From assembly GCA_002917775.1 (NCBI GenBank), contig KZ627156.1, positions 1,196,457-1,260,456 of the forward strand: 64,000 bases of DNA. The letters are read 5' to 3'. This stretch comes from Glaciozyma antarctica PI12 (taxonomy: Eukaryota; Basidiomycota; Microbotryomycetes; Kriegeriales; Camptobasidiaceae). Every line of letters begins with the position of its first letter. The first letter of the stretch is position 1. This document shows positions 46,149 to 57,068 of this stretch, piece by piece. The notes under the pieces were generated by a model, which worked only from the letters and a program-made list of their open reading frames with translations, ran no database searches and was not told the DNA's origin. A program made the translations under genes and the position numbers.

Positions 46149-49100
46149 ATGCCAGTCCCGTTCACCGACGAGGTCCGGCATCAAGTTCTCAAGGATCTAG
46201 GTGTCGGCAAGCTCCCCAGTCCCGCTGAGATCAAGGAGGAGCTCGAGCGAGAATGGCTTCGACCGAGTCCAGGAGGGCGCAAGGAGCTCTCTGGGATCGA
46301 ATGGGCGATGTAAGCAGCTCCCTGTTGCTCTGGTACCTTAGCTGACGGTGCTTGTTCTCGAACGAAGGCATTGGGACCGACCGACAGCTCTGCGCGACCT
46401 CCTCCATGTCGAACCCACCTTCCCGACCACCTCTCTCGAATTCCGCTCTGCAGGCCTGGATGGAGCAATCACGGGCTACAAGGAGGTCTCGCGCACCGCA
46501 GTTCTAAGGACAGCACTCAACTCGACGAGCGTGGAGCGCGCGCCGAGCAGCTACGTGAGCAGCTTCGTGCGAGGCAAGAGCTCGTACTTCCCCTTCCGAC
46601 CTGGAGGTCTTGGAGATCTGGTTCTGGGAGAAGAGGGAGATGGACTAGAGGGGATGGCAGAGGGATTGGAGAAGGCGTTTGAGAAGGGACGAGGTGAGTG
46701 CGGTGCTTGGTGCGGAGAGGAGGGAGCTGATGAACGCGGGAGCAGGTGGTATCAGGACCATCCCACCGGGCTTCATTCGGGGATTGGACTTTGGACCGCT
46801 GGGAGATGGAGCAGAGGGAGCTTTGATGGACGAGGAGGAGGAGGTCGAGGTTACGCCTATTTATCGACTAATGCTCGAGATCACAAGCGACGGGCGGACG
46901 ACGGCTGTTCTAGTGAGTCAAGATAGCTCTTTAACGTGTACAATGAAGCTGAATTTAGCCGCTGCAGCACGGGCGACCACCACCTGCTGCTGCTGCACCT
47001 CAGCTCGACTCAACAATTGAGGACCTGCTGCCTTCTCGCGTGCGTCCCTCCTCTTTTCAGCGAGGAAGCTGCTGAACTCTCCATACCAGCGTCTCCTAAA
47101 AGCTCCGGCTTCTACTTCTGCTCGCCGTCGACCCGTCGTGGCGAAGCGCGACTGGGCCCACGTCGTCGACGTGAACCGCGAGATTGTCAACTTTCGCGAG
47201 CTCGTGCCGGACATGGCGAAGGAGGTGTGTTCTTCGCTTTCTAACGTTGCAGGTTTAGCAGGTCGCTGACGTGGACGACGCAGTACCCTTTCGAGCTCGA
47301 CACGTTCCAGAAGGAAGCGATCTACCACATCGAAATTGGCGAATCGGTCTTCGTCGCTGCTCACACGAGTGCTGGAAAGACTGTCGTTGCGGAGTACGCT
47401 ATCGCCCTCGCAGCACGGCACATGACTCGGTACGTTCTCCCTGTTCGACTCGTCTTTGTCCCCTGCTGACGTGCGTTCCGCAGAGCAATCTACACCTCCC
47501 CAATCAAGGCGCTCTCCAACCAGAAGTTCCGCGACTTCAGTCACACCTTCCCGCCCTCTTCGGTCGGCATTTTGACCGGAGACGTTCAGATCAACCCCGA
47601 GGCGAGCTGCTTGATCATGACGACGGAGATTCTGAGGAGCATGCTGTACAAGGTCGGTCCTTGTCCTCGTCGCTCGCAGAACGAAAGCTGACAAGACTCA
47701 GGGCGCGGATCTCATTCGTGATGTCGAGTGGGTCATCTTCGACGAAGTCCACTACGTGAACGATCTGGAGGTACGTTCATCTCGCCACATTCTCGCGAAC
47801 GCGCTCTGATCAGCTGCTTCTACGCTCCCACAGCGTGGTGTCGTCTGGGAGGAGGTCATCATCATGCTTCCCGACCACGTCAACATCATTCTCCTCTCGG
47901 CCACGGTGCCCAACACGAAGGAGTTCGCCGACTGGGTCGGGTGCGTCTCGCTCGCTCTCTGCCGGCGTACCATTCGCTAACTCTCCTACCTTCGCAGCCG
48001 AACGAAGAAGAAGGACATCTACGTTATTTCTACTCCTAAACGACCAGTTCCGCTAGAGCACTTCCTCTACTCGGGCAAAGAGCTCCACAAGATCGTCGAC
48101 GCGAAGGGTCAATTCCTCAGCCAAGGGTCAGTCCCCGCCTCCACTCTCCTTCTTCCGGGGCTAACTCTCGCTCACAGCTACAAGGAAGCTGGCGAGTCTA
48201 TCCGCCGCAAGCAAGACAAGGACCGCGAAGCCGCCGGCATCGCTCCCCCCGTTCGCGGCGGCTCAACTCGTGGCGGAGCTCCGGGTATTCGCGGTGCTCC
48301 TCGTGGCGGCCAGAACCGCGGAGGAGGGGGCCAAGCTCGCGCCGTCGCTGCTCGAGGACAAGCTGCTGCTCGAGGCGGGGGAGGCGGGAGGAACGTCCAA
48401 GGGAGGGACGCGACGCTGTGGATCCACTTGATTGGGTTGCTCAAGAAGAAGGAACTGCTTCCGGTCGTGGTGTTTACGTTTAGTAAGAGGAAGTGCGAGG
48501 AGAATGCGGCGAGTATGCCGAATACGGATTTGTGCTCGGCGGCGGAGAAGAGCGAGGTACATATCGCGATCGAGCGGAGCTTGACGAGGTTGAAGGGTGA
48601 GTCTCGCTTTCGAGTCGTGGGTTTCGAACGAAGCTGATGGAACTGGGCGACTAGGATCGGACAAGAAGCTGCCGCAGATCACGAACATGCGGAACCTGCT
48701 CGGTCGCGGTATCGGAGTCCATCACGGAGGCCTACTGCCTATCGTCAAGGAGGTGCGTCCTCAGAACAGCTGCTCGGAAAGTACTCTTACCGACCACCAC
48801 ATCGCAGATCGTCGAGCTGCTCTTCGCGCGAGGTCTCGTAAAGGTTCTCTTCGCGACCGAGACGTTCGCCATGGTACGTTCTCACTTCTCCCTTCTTCTC
48901 CAGTCCCTGATCCGCGATGTGCAGGGAGTCAACATGCCTGCAAAGTGCGTAGTCTTCTCGGGAACGAGAAAGCACGATGGGCGGACGTTCCGCGACCTGC
49001 TGCCTGGCGAGTAGTACGTTCCGTCTTCCCTGCCTTATCAGACGTGCCCCTGACCTACCTCTTCTCACAGCACGCAGATGTCTGGACGTGCAGGTCGACG

Positions 49101-51261
49101 AGGACTCGACAAGACGGGAACAGTCATCATCGTCGCCGACAGCGAGGTACCCGACGTGCGTCCTCCCTCCTCTGCTCAAGCCATAAGCTGACACTTCACA
49201 CTTCGCTCGCAGACTCCAAGCCTCACCCACATGCTCCTCGGCCAGCCCACAAAGCTGCAGTCTCAGTTCCGCCTCACCTACTCGATGATCCTCAACCTCC
49301 TTCGCGTCGAGGCATTGCGCGTCGAAGAGATGATCAAGCGGTCCTTTTCCGAGAACGCCGCTCAGCGACTTCTTCCCGAGCACCAGAAGAAATTCACGGA
49401 GGTGCGTTCGTCTCTCTTCTGTCGATGAATCGAGCTCACCCTGGACACAGGGCGAAAGCGAGCTCAAGGCGCTCAAGAAGCTCACTCCGGGACCAAAGAC
49501 GGACGAGATGAAGCGGTTCTACGACCTCTCCCTCCGTATAGTCGATCTCAACACCGCTGTCCTCGAAGGCGTCCTCTCTCACCCCGCTGCCGCCAAGAAC
49601 CTGGCGACAGGCCGGATCGTCGTTCTCTCCGACGGAGTGAGTCTTTCCGCTCACCGTGCTCACAGAATGCGTCTGACGCCTTATACTACAGCACTTCCGC
49701 GACAACCCTGCCGTCCTCCTCAAGGCCGCACCCCTCGCAGTCTCTTCCTCCGGCGTCATCGACACGATGAAGCAGTTCTTCGTCCTCGCTTTCGTGCCTC
49801 AAGCGATCCGAGCCAAGACGAACGGTAAGTCCTCTGCTCAAAATGTGACCGCCAGCTGAAATCCTATCGCAGACGTCGCTCACGACTCGGTTCCTCCGCG
49901 CTGGCCGCCGTGCCCTCAGCAGCTCTCGGCCGACGAGCTCACTTACGAGCTCGCAATCGTCCCGCTCACCAGTATCTCCCTCGTCACCTCCTCAACAATG
50001 AAGGTACGTTACCCTCCTCGCCTGCTTCACCCCCGCTGACGCCGCTCGAGTAGGTGGACGCCGAAGCGATCTCAGACCGTCTCCGTCGTTCGCTCATGGA
50101 GAACGCGCTCGCCGAGTTCGTTGCGCTCTCTTCGAACGGTGTACCGCTGCAAGAAGCCGACTGGAGTAAAGTGCGTGGATTGGAGTTCAGGGAGGCGCTG
50201 GGGGAGCGGGATCGGCTCGTTGGCGAGGTAGGCTTCCTGGAGGTGGATGTGGAGGATCCGGCGTTCGTGGAGTCGGTGAGTACGGGAGTGTGGCGTCTGA
50301 AGCTGTCTGACGAAGAGCTCGCAGTACCAAACTCTTCATGGCGAGCGAGTGTTGCAGGAGAAGATTGCTGGGTAGGTCTCGCCATGCGCGCGTTGACTGG
50401 GTCGGGACTGATACTGGCACGCAGGCTTCGGATGACGCTGAGCGAGCAGAACCTCGAGCTTCTGCCGGACTACGAGCAGCGGATCGAAGTCCTCAAGGAG
50501 CTGCAGTTCATCGACGAGAACTCGACGGTCCTGCTGAAGGGTCGTGTGGCCTGCGAGGTTCGTTCCTTCGCCGCCTTTTCGAACACTCGCTGAATCTCGC
50601 TCGCAGATTAACTCTGCAAACGAGCTCGTCCTCACGGAGCTGATCCTCGAGAATGTCTTTGCGGCGTACGAGCCCGTCGTCGTCGTCGCGCTCCTCTCCT
50701 GCTTCATCTTCCAGGAGAAGACCGACGTCGAGCCGCTCCTCACCCCCAAGCTCGAAGAGGTGCGTCCTTCTTTCTTCTTCCAATACATTCTCTCATCCTC
50801 GATTGTACGCAGGGCAAGGCCACCATCCTCGAGATCACCGAGCGAGTTCGCGCGATTCAAACTCGCCACCGCGCCGACTTCTCCGAAGACGGCTTCAACA
50901 ACGATCTCAAGTTTGGACTCGTCGAAGTCGTCTACGAATGGGCGAAAGGCATGGTTCGTCCATACTCCCCATACTCGCGCACAGGAACTGACGAGCTCCG
51001 CAGGCTTTCAGCCAGATCACAGCGTTGACGGACGTGCAGGAGGGTACGATCGTTCGGGCAATTACGAGGCTTGATGAGACGTGTCGGGAAGTGAGGGATG
51101 CGGCGAGGATTGTTGGGAACGCGGATCTGTTTACGAAGATGGAGCAGTGCCAGCTTAAGATTAGGAGGGATATCGTCTTTTGTGCTAGTCTCTACGTGCG
51201 TTCTTCTTTCGCTCACTGGTGAAGTGCTTTCACTGACTAGTTTTGTACGCTCTAGTTCTAG
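46149..51261 (+). CDS. SKI2: Ski complex RNA helicase SKI2
   Basis: Cytoplasmic DExH RNA helicase that feeds mRNA to the exosome with Ski3 and Ski8 (family knowledge). About twenty exons in consistent phase. N-terminus: [52 protein letters not shown]. Helicase core: [30 protein letters not shown] (Walker A), [22 protein letters not shown] (DEVH box), ILLSATVPN, and [10 protein letters not shown] through [12 protein letters not shown] (motif VI). An RGG-rich insert (about 48250-48400) sits between the two RecA lobes. The arch/Ski2 C-terminal part has [16 protein letters not shown] and [16 protein letters not shown], and ends [15 protein letters not shown]. The final Phe and stop lie in a six-nucleotide last exon (51256-51261). 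Confidence 0.92.
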
Positions 51262-51717
51262 GAGAGCGTGTTGTATTTTATCACTGGAATGGAAGGCGTA
51301 CAGAGGTCGATGGGGAGATCGAGCTCGTTTGGGTGTCGGACTGCAGGGTGCCAGAGATGATGCGTCAACCAAAAGAGCCGGAGGTGTGCTGACAGTCTTC
51401 GACGGCAGCAGCGATGAGACGGACGGGGTCGGAATGGCTGGAGAACGTTGGGGGCACGGAGGAGCCTGCTCGGTAGCGAGAAGTAATCTTGTTTTCTCGA
51501 TAAGCTCAACTGTCGGCACCCGCTCTTGGCGAAGCTGTACTATAACAACATCACAGATTGTACTGGAAAGCGCTGCACAAACGACAGGAGAAGGGGAAAA
51601 AGACACCGCCTCGAGTCGCGCACCCGCCTACATCCGGTCAGAGCCGGGGCGCGACGGATTCGCGCTCTTCCAGGTGTTTTGCTGCTCCTCTCACCCCTCA
51701 TTCTCAGCCCGTCCAGT
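51262..51717. other. Intergenic, promoter of POL12
   Basis: About 455 bp between two plus-strand genes. No element was named with confidence. An upstream coding exon for POL12 could lie here, since its visible N-terminus is short. Confidence 0.4.
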
Positions 51718-54129
51718 ATGCAGCGGCAAGAACAGAAGAAGCACTTTGCGGTGGCAGACTTGTGAGTCACGGGGGAGAGTCTGGCTGGGGAGCAAGGGCG
51801 AAGAGGGGAGTCGCGTCTCGGTGGAAGCTGACGCGACGGGGAGAGCTTCCACGCCCTGGAGAGGCGCGGAAGACGAAGGGGACACTGGCTAGGCTTGTGC
51901 TATAGTCAGAGCACCAGGAAGGGAAGGACGGCTGGAGTAGGAAGGAGTGGCGAGGCACCTTGCTCGGGCGACAGCTCTTCACGCGTTCGAGGACACGCTC
52001 AGCTCCAGACTCTACGCTCGACAGCCTTACTAACTACCCTTAACGCAGGCTCAACGCTGCCGCCACTCCAATCAAACGCGCTCGCCCCGGTTCCAGCAAC
52101 GCCAAACCCTCGTCCTCCTCCCCCGCCTCGAACTCCGCCAACTCCACCACCCCCACCTCTCGCCCAACCGCCTCCATCCCCAGCCGACTCAAGTCCAGCC
52201 CTCTCACTCACCCTTCCCAAAGCAGCCCCTCCATCCCCGCGACCCCTTTCCACCTCCGCCCTACCCCTCTTACGATCCAGGAATCTCTGAACGGGCAGCT
52301 GGACCTCCCTACTGGCTCGCAGGCACTGGGAGACGCTTCGAGGATCAGGCTGTTCAGTACGATGAAGATGGAGAAGTACGATTATCGGTACATGTTTGAG
52401 CGACTGATGGAGCGGAGCGAAGGTGCGTGGCTCGCTTTCGAGGTTGGACGGAGCGAGGGCTGATGAAGGTGCAGTGCTGGATACGGCCATTGACGACGCG
52501 GCGGAGGCGCTGATGCAGTACTACGGAATCGAGGAGCTTGGAGACCCCGGCATTCAGTCCCAGGTTCGTCGCGTTCTCTCACAACTCGTGGTCGCGCTGA
52601 CGCTCGCTCGCTCGCACGCACATCATCGCCGTCGGCAGGCTTTGCGCCGAATCCGATAGCGTCAAGCTGACCGAGACGACGACGTACCTCGAGTCTTCCC
52701 GCATGCTCGGTTCCGGATCTCGCGTGAGGCTGCAGTTTGAGAACGACATGAAGGTTCGCGGAGCGCCGATGGGGAGCGGCGGAGTCGGCATGTTCCCTGG
52801 GTGCTTGGTGGGTGTCAAGGGGAGGAATGGAGGTGGGAAGATCTTTGGAGTTAGTGAGGTGTTTGTGGTGCGTTCCTCTCTCCCTTTCCGGTGGGACGAC
52901 CTGATCCGAAGCGCGTAGATGCCGCCGATGGACGCGACCTACACGAAGCCTTCGGAGCTGCTCAAGTACCAGCACGGTACGGCTGCGAAAGAGCTGGGAG
53001 GGAGTCCGCTCGCTGTCATCGTCGCCGCAGGACCGTACACCCTCGACTCGGACCTCGACTACGAGCCTCTCAAAGTCTTCCTCTCGCTGGCCGCAAAGGA
53101 GCGTCCAGATCTCCTCATCCTCGTGCGTTCCTCTCCTCGCAGCTCTCTACCGTCGAAGCTAATCCTCGCCCAGCTCGGTCCCTTCGTCGACTCCTCGCAC
53201 CCCCTCATCGCAGTAGGCGACATTGACGAGACTCCCACCGAGATCTTCCGCCGCCAGATCTCGAGGCGCCTTCGCGACCTCATCGAAACCTCCCCTCGCA
53301 CGACTGTCGTCCTCATCCCCAACGCTCGCGACCTTACGAGTAGCCACGTCGCGTACCCGCAGAGCCCTTTCGCCCGAGACGCCGAGCTGGGGCTTCCAAA
53401 GGTACGCTTTCACCCTATCCATGCTAGCAAAAGCGTTCTGACGAGGATGAGCAGGGGGTCAAGTGCCTGCCGAACCCGACGACGTTCAGCGTCAACGAGG
53501 TCGTCTTCGCCATCACTTCAGTCGACGTCTTGTTCCACTTGCGAAACCAGGAGCTGCACCGGAAATGCGGGGAGGTGGTCGAGGAAGGCGCGGAGGAGGA
53601 CCCGAGTGCGAAGGATATGATGGCGAGGACGTGCAGGCATCTTCTTCGGCAGCGAAGGTGCGTTTCTTCCGCCTTTCCTGCCTGCTTAAAGAGGAGGAGG
53701 GCTGACGAGCGCGAGCAGCTTCTACCCTATCTTCCCGGCGCCGTTGCCGAGCAAGGGAATCGACGCGCTCAACCTCGATATCACGCACAACGACCTCGTC
53801 AAGATGGGCGCCAACGCCGCAGACGTCGTCATTCTCCCCAGTCTCCTCAAGCACTTCTCCAAAGTTCGTCCTCCCTCATCGTCGTCCCTTTCCAGTCCCC
53901 CCTCGCTAACCCACTCGCGCAGATCGTCGACTCAACCATCATGCTCAACCCCTCCTTCCTCGTCCGCGGTAACTCGGCCGGAACGTTCGCGAGGCTGACG
54001 ATTCATCCTATGGAGAAGAGCGAGCTGGAGAGGAGGATGAGGGAGGGGGAGGGGATGGAGGGGGAGGCGGATGAGGTGATCGAGGCGAGGGTTTGGGAGA
54101 GGTGTAGGGTTGATGTGATTAAGGTGTAA
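51718..54129 (+). CDS. POL12: DNA polymerase alpha-primase B subunit POL12
   Basis: Non-catalytic second subunit of DNA polymerase alpha-primase, tethering it at origins. Exon 1 (51718-51761, MQRQEQKKHFAVADL) joins in frame across an unusually long 287-nt intron to LNAAATPIKRARPGSSN, a Ser/Pro-rich linker. Then comes the conserved core: FSTMKMEKYDYRYMFERLME, an OB-like part (ESDSVKLTETTTYLESSR; VRLQFENDMKVRG), and the inactive phosphoesterase domain LAVIVAAGPYTLDSDLDYEP, LGPFVDSSHPLI, VVLIPNARDLTSSHVAYPQ, KCLPNPTTFSVNEVVFAITS and ILPSLLKHFSKIVDS. It ends near 54129 with RVDVIKV. The usual N-terminal helical domain is not seen, so the start may be further upstream. Confidence 0.88.
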
Positions 54130-54377
54130 GAGGGAGTGTGGAATGCTTTCGCAGAGTGTTGAGGGAGAGGGGTAGAGAGTGAGTAGGAGAGCGCGAGCAT
54201 TCAGGTTCGCGCGAGTCGGGGCTGGCTCGAAGCAGGAAGAAGGACAGACGGGCAGACGGGCAGAGAGACAACAGCAGTCTCTGACTCCACCCCGGAGAAG
54301 GCTTAACGAAGCAGTCCCATCCGCACCATCCACTGTCCCATCTCACTAGTTGCACAACATCCCCTCAATCGTAATCC
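54130..54377. other. Convergent intergenic region
   Basis: About 250 bp between POL12 and TAF9 ends; probably 3' UTRs. Nothing else was seen. Confidence 0.4.
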
Positions 54378-55082
54378 TCATCGTTCTCCGCCTTCCGCTT
54401 TCCCCCCACTTTCCATACTCCCTCCACCCCCAACCCCCGCCGTAACATCCTCCATCTCCTCATCCTCCTCCTCCTCTTCCTCCTCATCATCATCCTCTCC
54501 CTCAATATCATCCCCAAACAACCCCTCATCACTCTCGTTCCCCTCCTCCACCTCCGCGTTCGTTGGTGCCGCAGTTGAGCGCGGGACGAGGGAGAAATTG
54601 GGAGCGGTGAGGCGCGAGGAGGGAGGGGGGAGTCGGATGCCGTAGACTTCTGGGACGGGGGGGAGAGGGTTCGCGTTGACCGTTGACGCGAGTTGTAAGA
54701 GAAACTGTCAAGGGGTTAGTGCGGTAGAGGAAGGGAGGGAGGGGCACACCTCTTTAGGGACGCTGGCGCCTTCGGTGCGTGCTTGAACGGCGATCCGGAC
54801 GTCGTCGAGGGAGGGAACGAGGTTCTGCGCCGGAACGTTCGAGGCGGTCGTACGAGCGTGTTCAGCGTAGAGCAATGAGTCACTGAGCACATCAGAGGTG
54901 TACCCTATCGCGAAGCGCGTTAGCTGTAGCTCCTTCTGAGGGACTGAAAGAGACGCACGATGGGCGAACTCGACGAGCATCCGCACGACACCTTCCTCGC
55001 AGTCTTCTGCGCCGTTGGCGGCGAGGAGGAGGGCGATTAGGCGAGCGTCGCGTGGTAGGAGAGGCTGGGAGGCTGTTGACAT
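54378..55082 (-). CDS. TAF9: TFIID/SAGA subunit TAF9
   Basis: Histone-fold subunit that pairs with TAF6 in TFIID and SAGA. Start at Met 55082. The fold reads LPRDARLIALLLAANGAEDC, EEGVVRMLVEFAHRYTSDVL, SDSLLYAEHA, then SLDDVRIAVQARTEGAS and the conserved tail PKEFLLQLASTVNANPLPPV. After PEVYGIRLPP comes a long acidic stretch (GDDIEGEDDDEEEEEEEDEE) and a Gly-rich end. Introns have GTGCGT donors with phases matching across all four exons. The end is at 54378 in the reading used; one base shift would give an alternative tail KRKAENDEDYD, so the last 12 residues are uncertain. It faces the BIG1/VOA1-like gene across 222 bp. Confidence 0.9.
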
Positions 55083-55304
55083 GGTCGGAGAGGGCGAAGG
55101 CGTCTGGGCGGGTTGATGCGGGCGGTTATCGCTGGTGCTGGATGGCGGAGATTTCCTGCGTCCACGGGGTGCACTCCAAGGCGGATTTGCTGGGAGAGGG
55201 TGAGGGAGGAGGGAGACCCGCGTTTGGCTGAGGAGCGCTGTCATGAGGGATTCGGCGGGCAGCTGGTTGCCCTCCCCCTCACTCGACTTCAAGCAGGCTC
55301 AGCG

Positions 55305-56984
55305 ATGCACGCCTCGTTCAAGATCGCTACCGTGGTCAGCCTGGCCTCGACTCTAGTCGCAGCCTTCAGCGACACCTACCCGCTCGTGGCTTGGAGCAGT
55401 GACGAGTGAGTCCCTTGCTTGCCCTTCTCTCGGTTCGTTTGCGGGGGATTGTTCGATGAGAGTGCTGTGTAGGGGGAGTACTGGAGTACAGTCACGCTGA
55501 GCGGGCGGGCACGGCGTTGCCACAGGCGGGCGATAGCTCTTGCTCCTGCTTCGAGGGGGGGGCGCCCCGTTATCAGGAGGTCGAGAGCTAGTCGAGTTGG
55601 GTGGGGAGGGATCAGGCAGGGATTTGCAGGGATCCGAGGATGGTGGATCTATAGGGCAGAACCTTCACGAGGGCGGCCTGGTGCCGTTCTCCCTGGTCCC
55701 TGCGCCGACGCATCATCCACCTCCAATCGTGGTCTGCTGCTGCCTCCCCTTTGGCGAGCGGGACGGATGGGCGAGGGTGCGAACGCAGCGAGGGAGTCAA
55801 TTGGAGCGACTGCTTTGAGGCTGGGACCGGAGGAGGAGCATCAGGACTCTGAGTGGCTTCGCTGCGAGGAGGGGAGGTGCTGTTCAGCTGACGATAGGAG
55901 AGCAATCCTTCAGCTTGCGTTCAATCCGTGCTGCTCTGATGCTACTGCCATCGCCACAAGCCCCACCAGCCCGCCTTGGAAGAAGCACTCGCTGACACTC
56001 GACCCTTCGCAGGCTCTCCTCCCTCTCCCTCCTCGCTCCCACCATCGCTCCCTCTGTCTTCCGTCCCACCCCCCAAACCCCCTTTCCTGTCGTCACTACT
56101 CCAACAGACCTCTGCACCCTCTCCTCCCTCCTCCTCATCTCCCTCCCCGGCTTCCACGCCTCGGACCTCCTCCTCCTCCCCTCCACCTCCGCCATCCTCT
56201 CCTCCCTCAACGCCGCCGCCGCCGACCGAGCCCTCACCCTCCCGTACTTACCTCTGAGGCAGAACCAGCGTGCGAGCACCGCAGGGCCTGAGAAGCTCGC
56301 CAAGACGTTCGTGGCCGAGTGCGGAGCTATCATTCAGAAGGAGGGACTGGCGAACTTCTGGGGAGGAGAAGCGGGGAAGACTCTTATGGTGGAGGTTGTG
56401 GATGGGCTTGATGAATGGGAGCTTGTTGGAGCGGCTGCCCGGAATGAGCGTGCGAGCATTATGCAGCGAGTCGGTACGTATCTCCTCATCCTGCCCCTGC
56501 GCACTCTTACTGACCCCAATCGACAGATTCTCTCGTCGCCGGCCACCTCTCCACCCTCTCGACGCCCTACCTCGTCGTCCTCACCTCCCTCCCCGCTTCC
56601 ACCACCTCATCGCTCGGTCTCCACTCGCACGTCAAACGCCAGTTCGAGGATGAGGGGGACTACGAGATCGAGTACTCGGAGGACGAAATCATTGGCTCAG
56701 CGCAGGCGCCTCCCTCGAACGGGACAAGCATCTTCGCCGTCGACCCCAAGAGTGGCCTTCTCCACCGCTACGTCTTCTTCACGCCTCCTCTCATCTTCGG
56801 TACGTTCTCTCCTCCCTCACGCGGTGGTCGAAGCTGACAGTCTCGTGCAGGACTCCTCATCACCCTTCTCATTCTCATCCCCGTCGTCGTCATCAGCGCG
56901 AACGCACTCACGTCGATCGAGACTGTCGCTGGACTCGAGGGCAAGATGACGGGCACGGTCGGGCTGGATCCCAGCAAGGCTTAG
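55305..56984 (+). CDS. ER membrane protein of the BIG1/VOA1 family
   Basis: Type I ER membrane protein; fungal relatives are Big1 (beta-1,6-glucan synthesis) and Voa1 (V-ATPase assembly). Exon 1 from Met 55305 encodes a signal peptide (ASFKIATVVSLASTLVAAFS) directly followed by DTYPLVAWSS, the mature N-terminus typical of this family. A 607-nt intron (55406-56012) is by far the longest in the window but splices in frame to LSSLSLLAPTIAPSVF. The lumenal part includes DLCTLSSLLLISLPGFHASD and VAGHLSTLSTPYLVV. The C-terminus has one membrane helix, PLIFGLLITLLILIPVVVIS, then ANALTSIETVAGLEGKM, the short cytosolic tail. No KKXX ending. It ends at 56984, 84 bp before CBC1. Big1 versus Voa1 cannot be decided here. 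Confidence 0.75.
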
Positions 56985-57068
56985 CGCAGGAGGGAGTGGG
57001 AGGACCGAGTAGTAGATATCTGCAACGAGCTAGGGACCGCGTTCAAAGTCATCATTTCGGTCTCGCTC

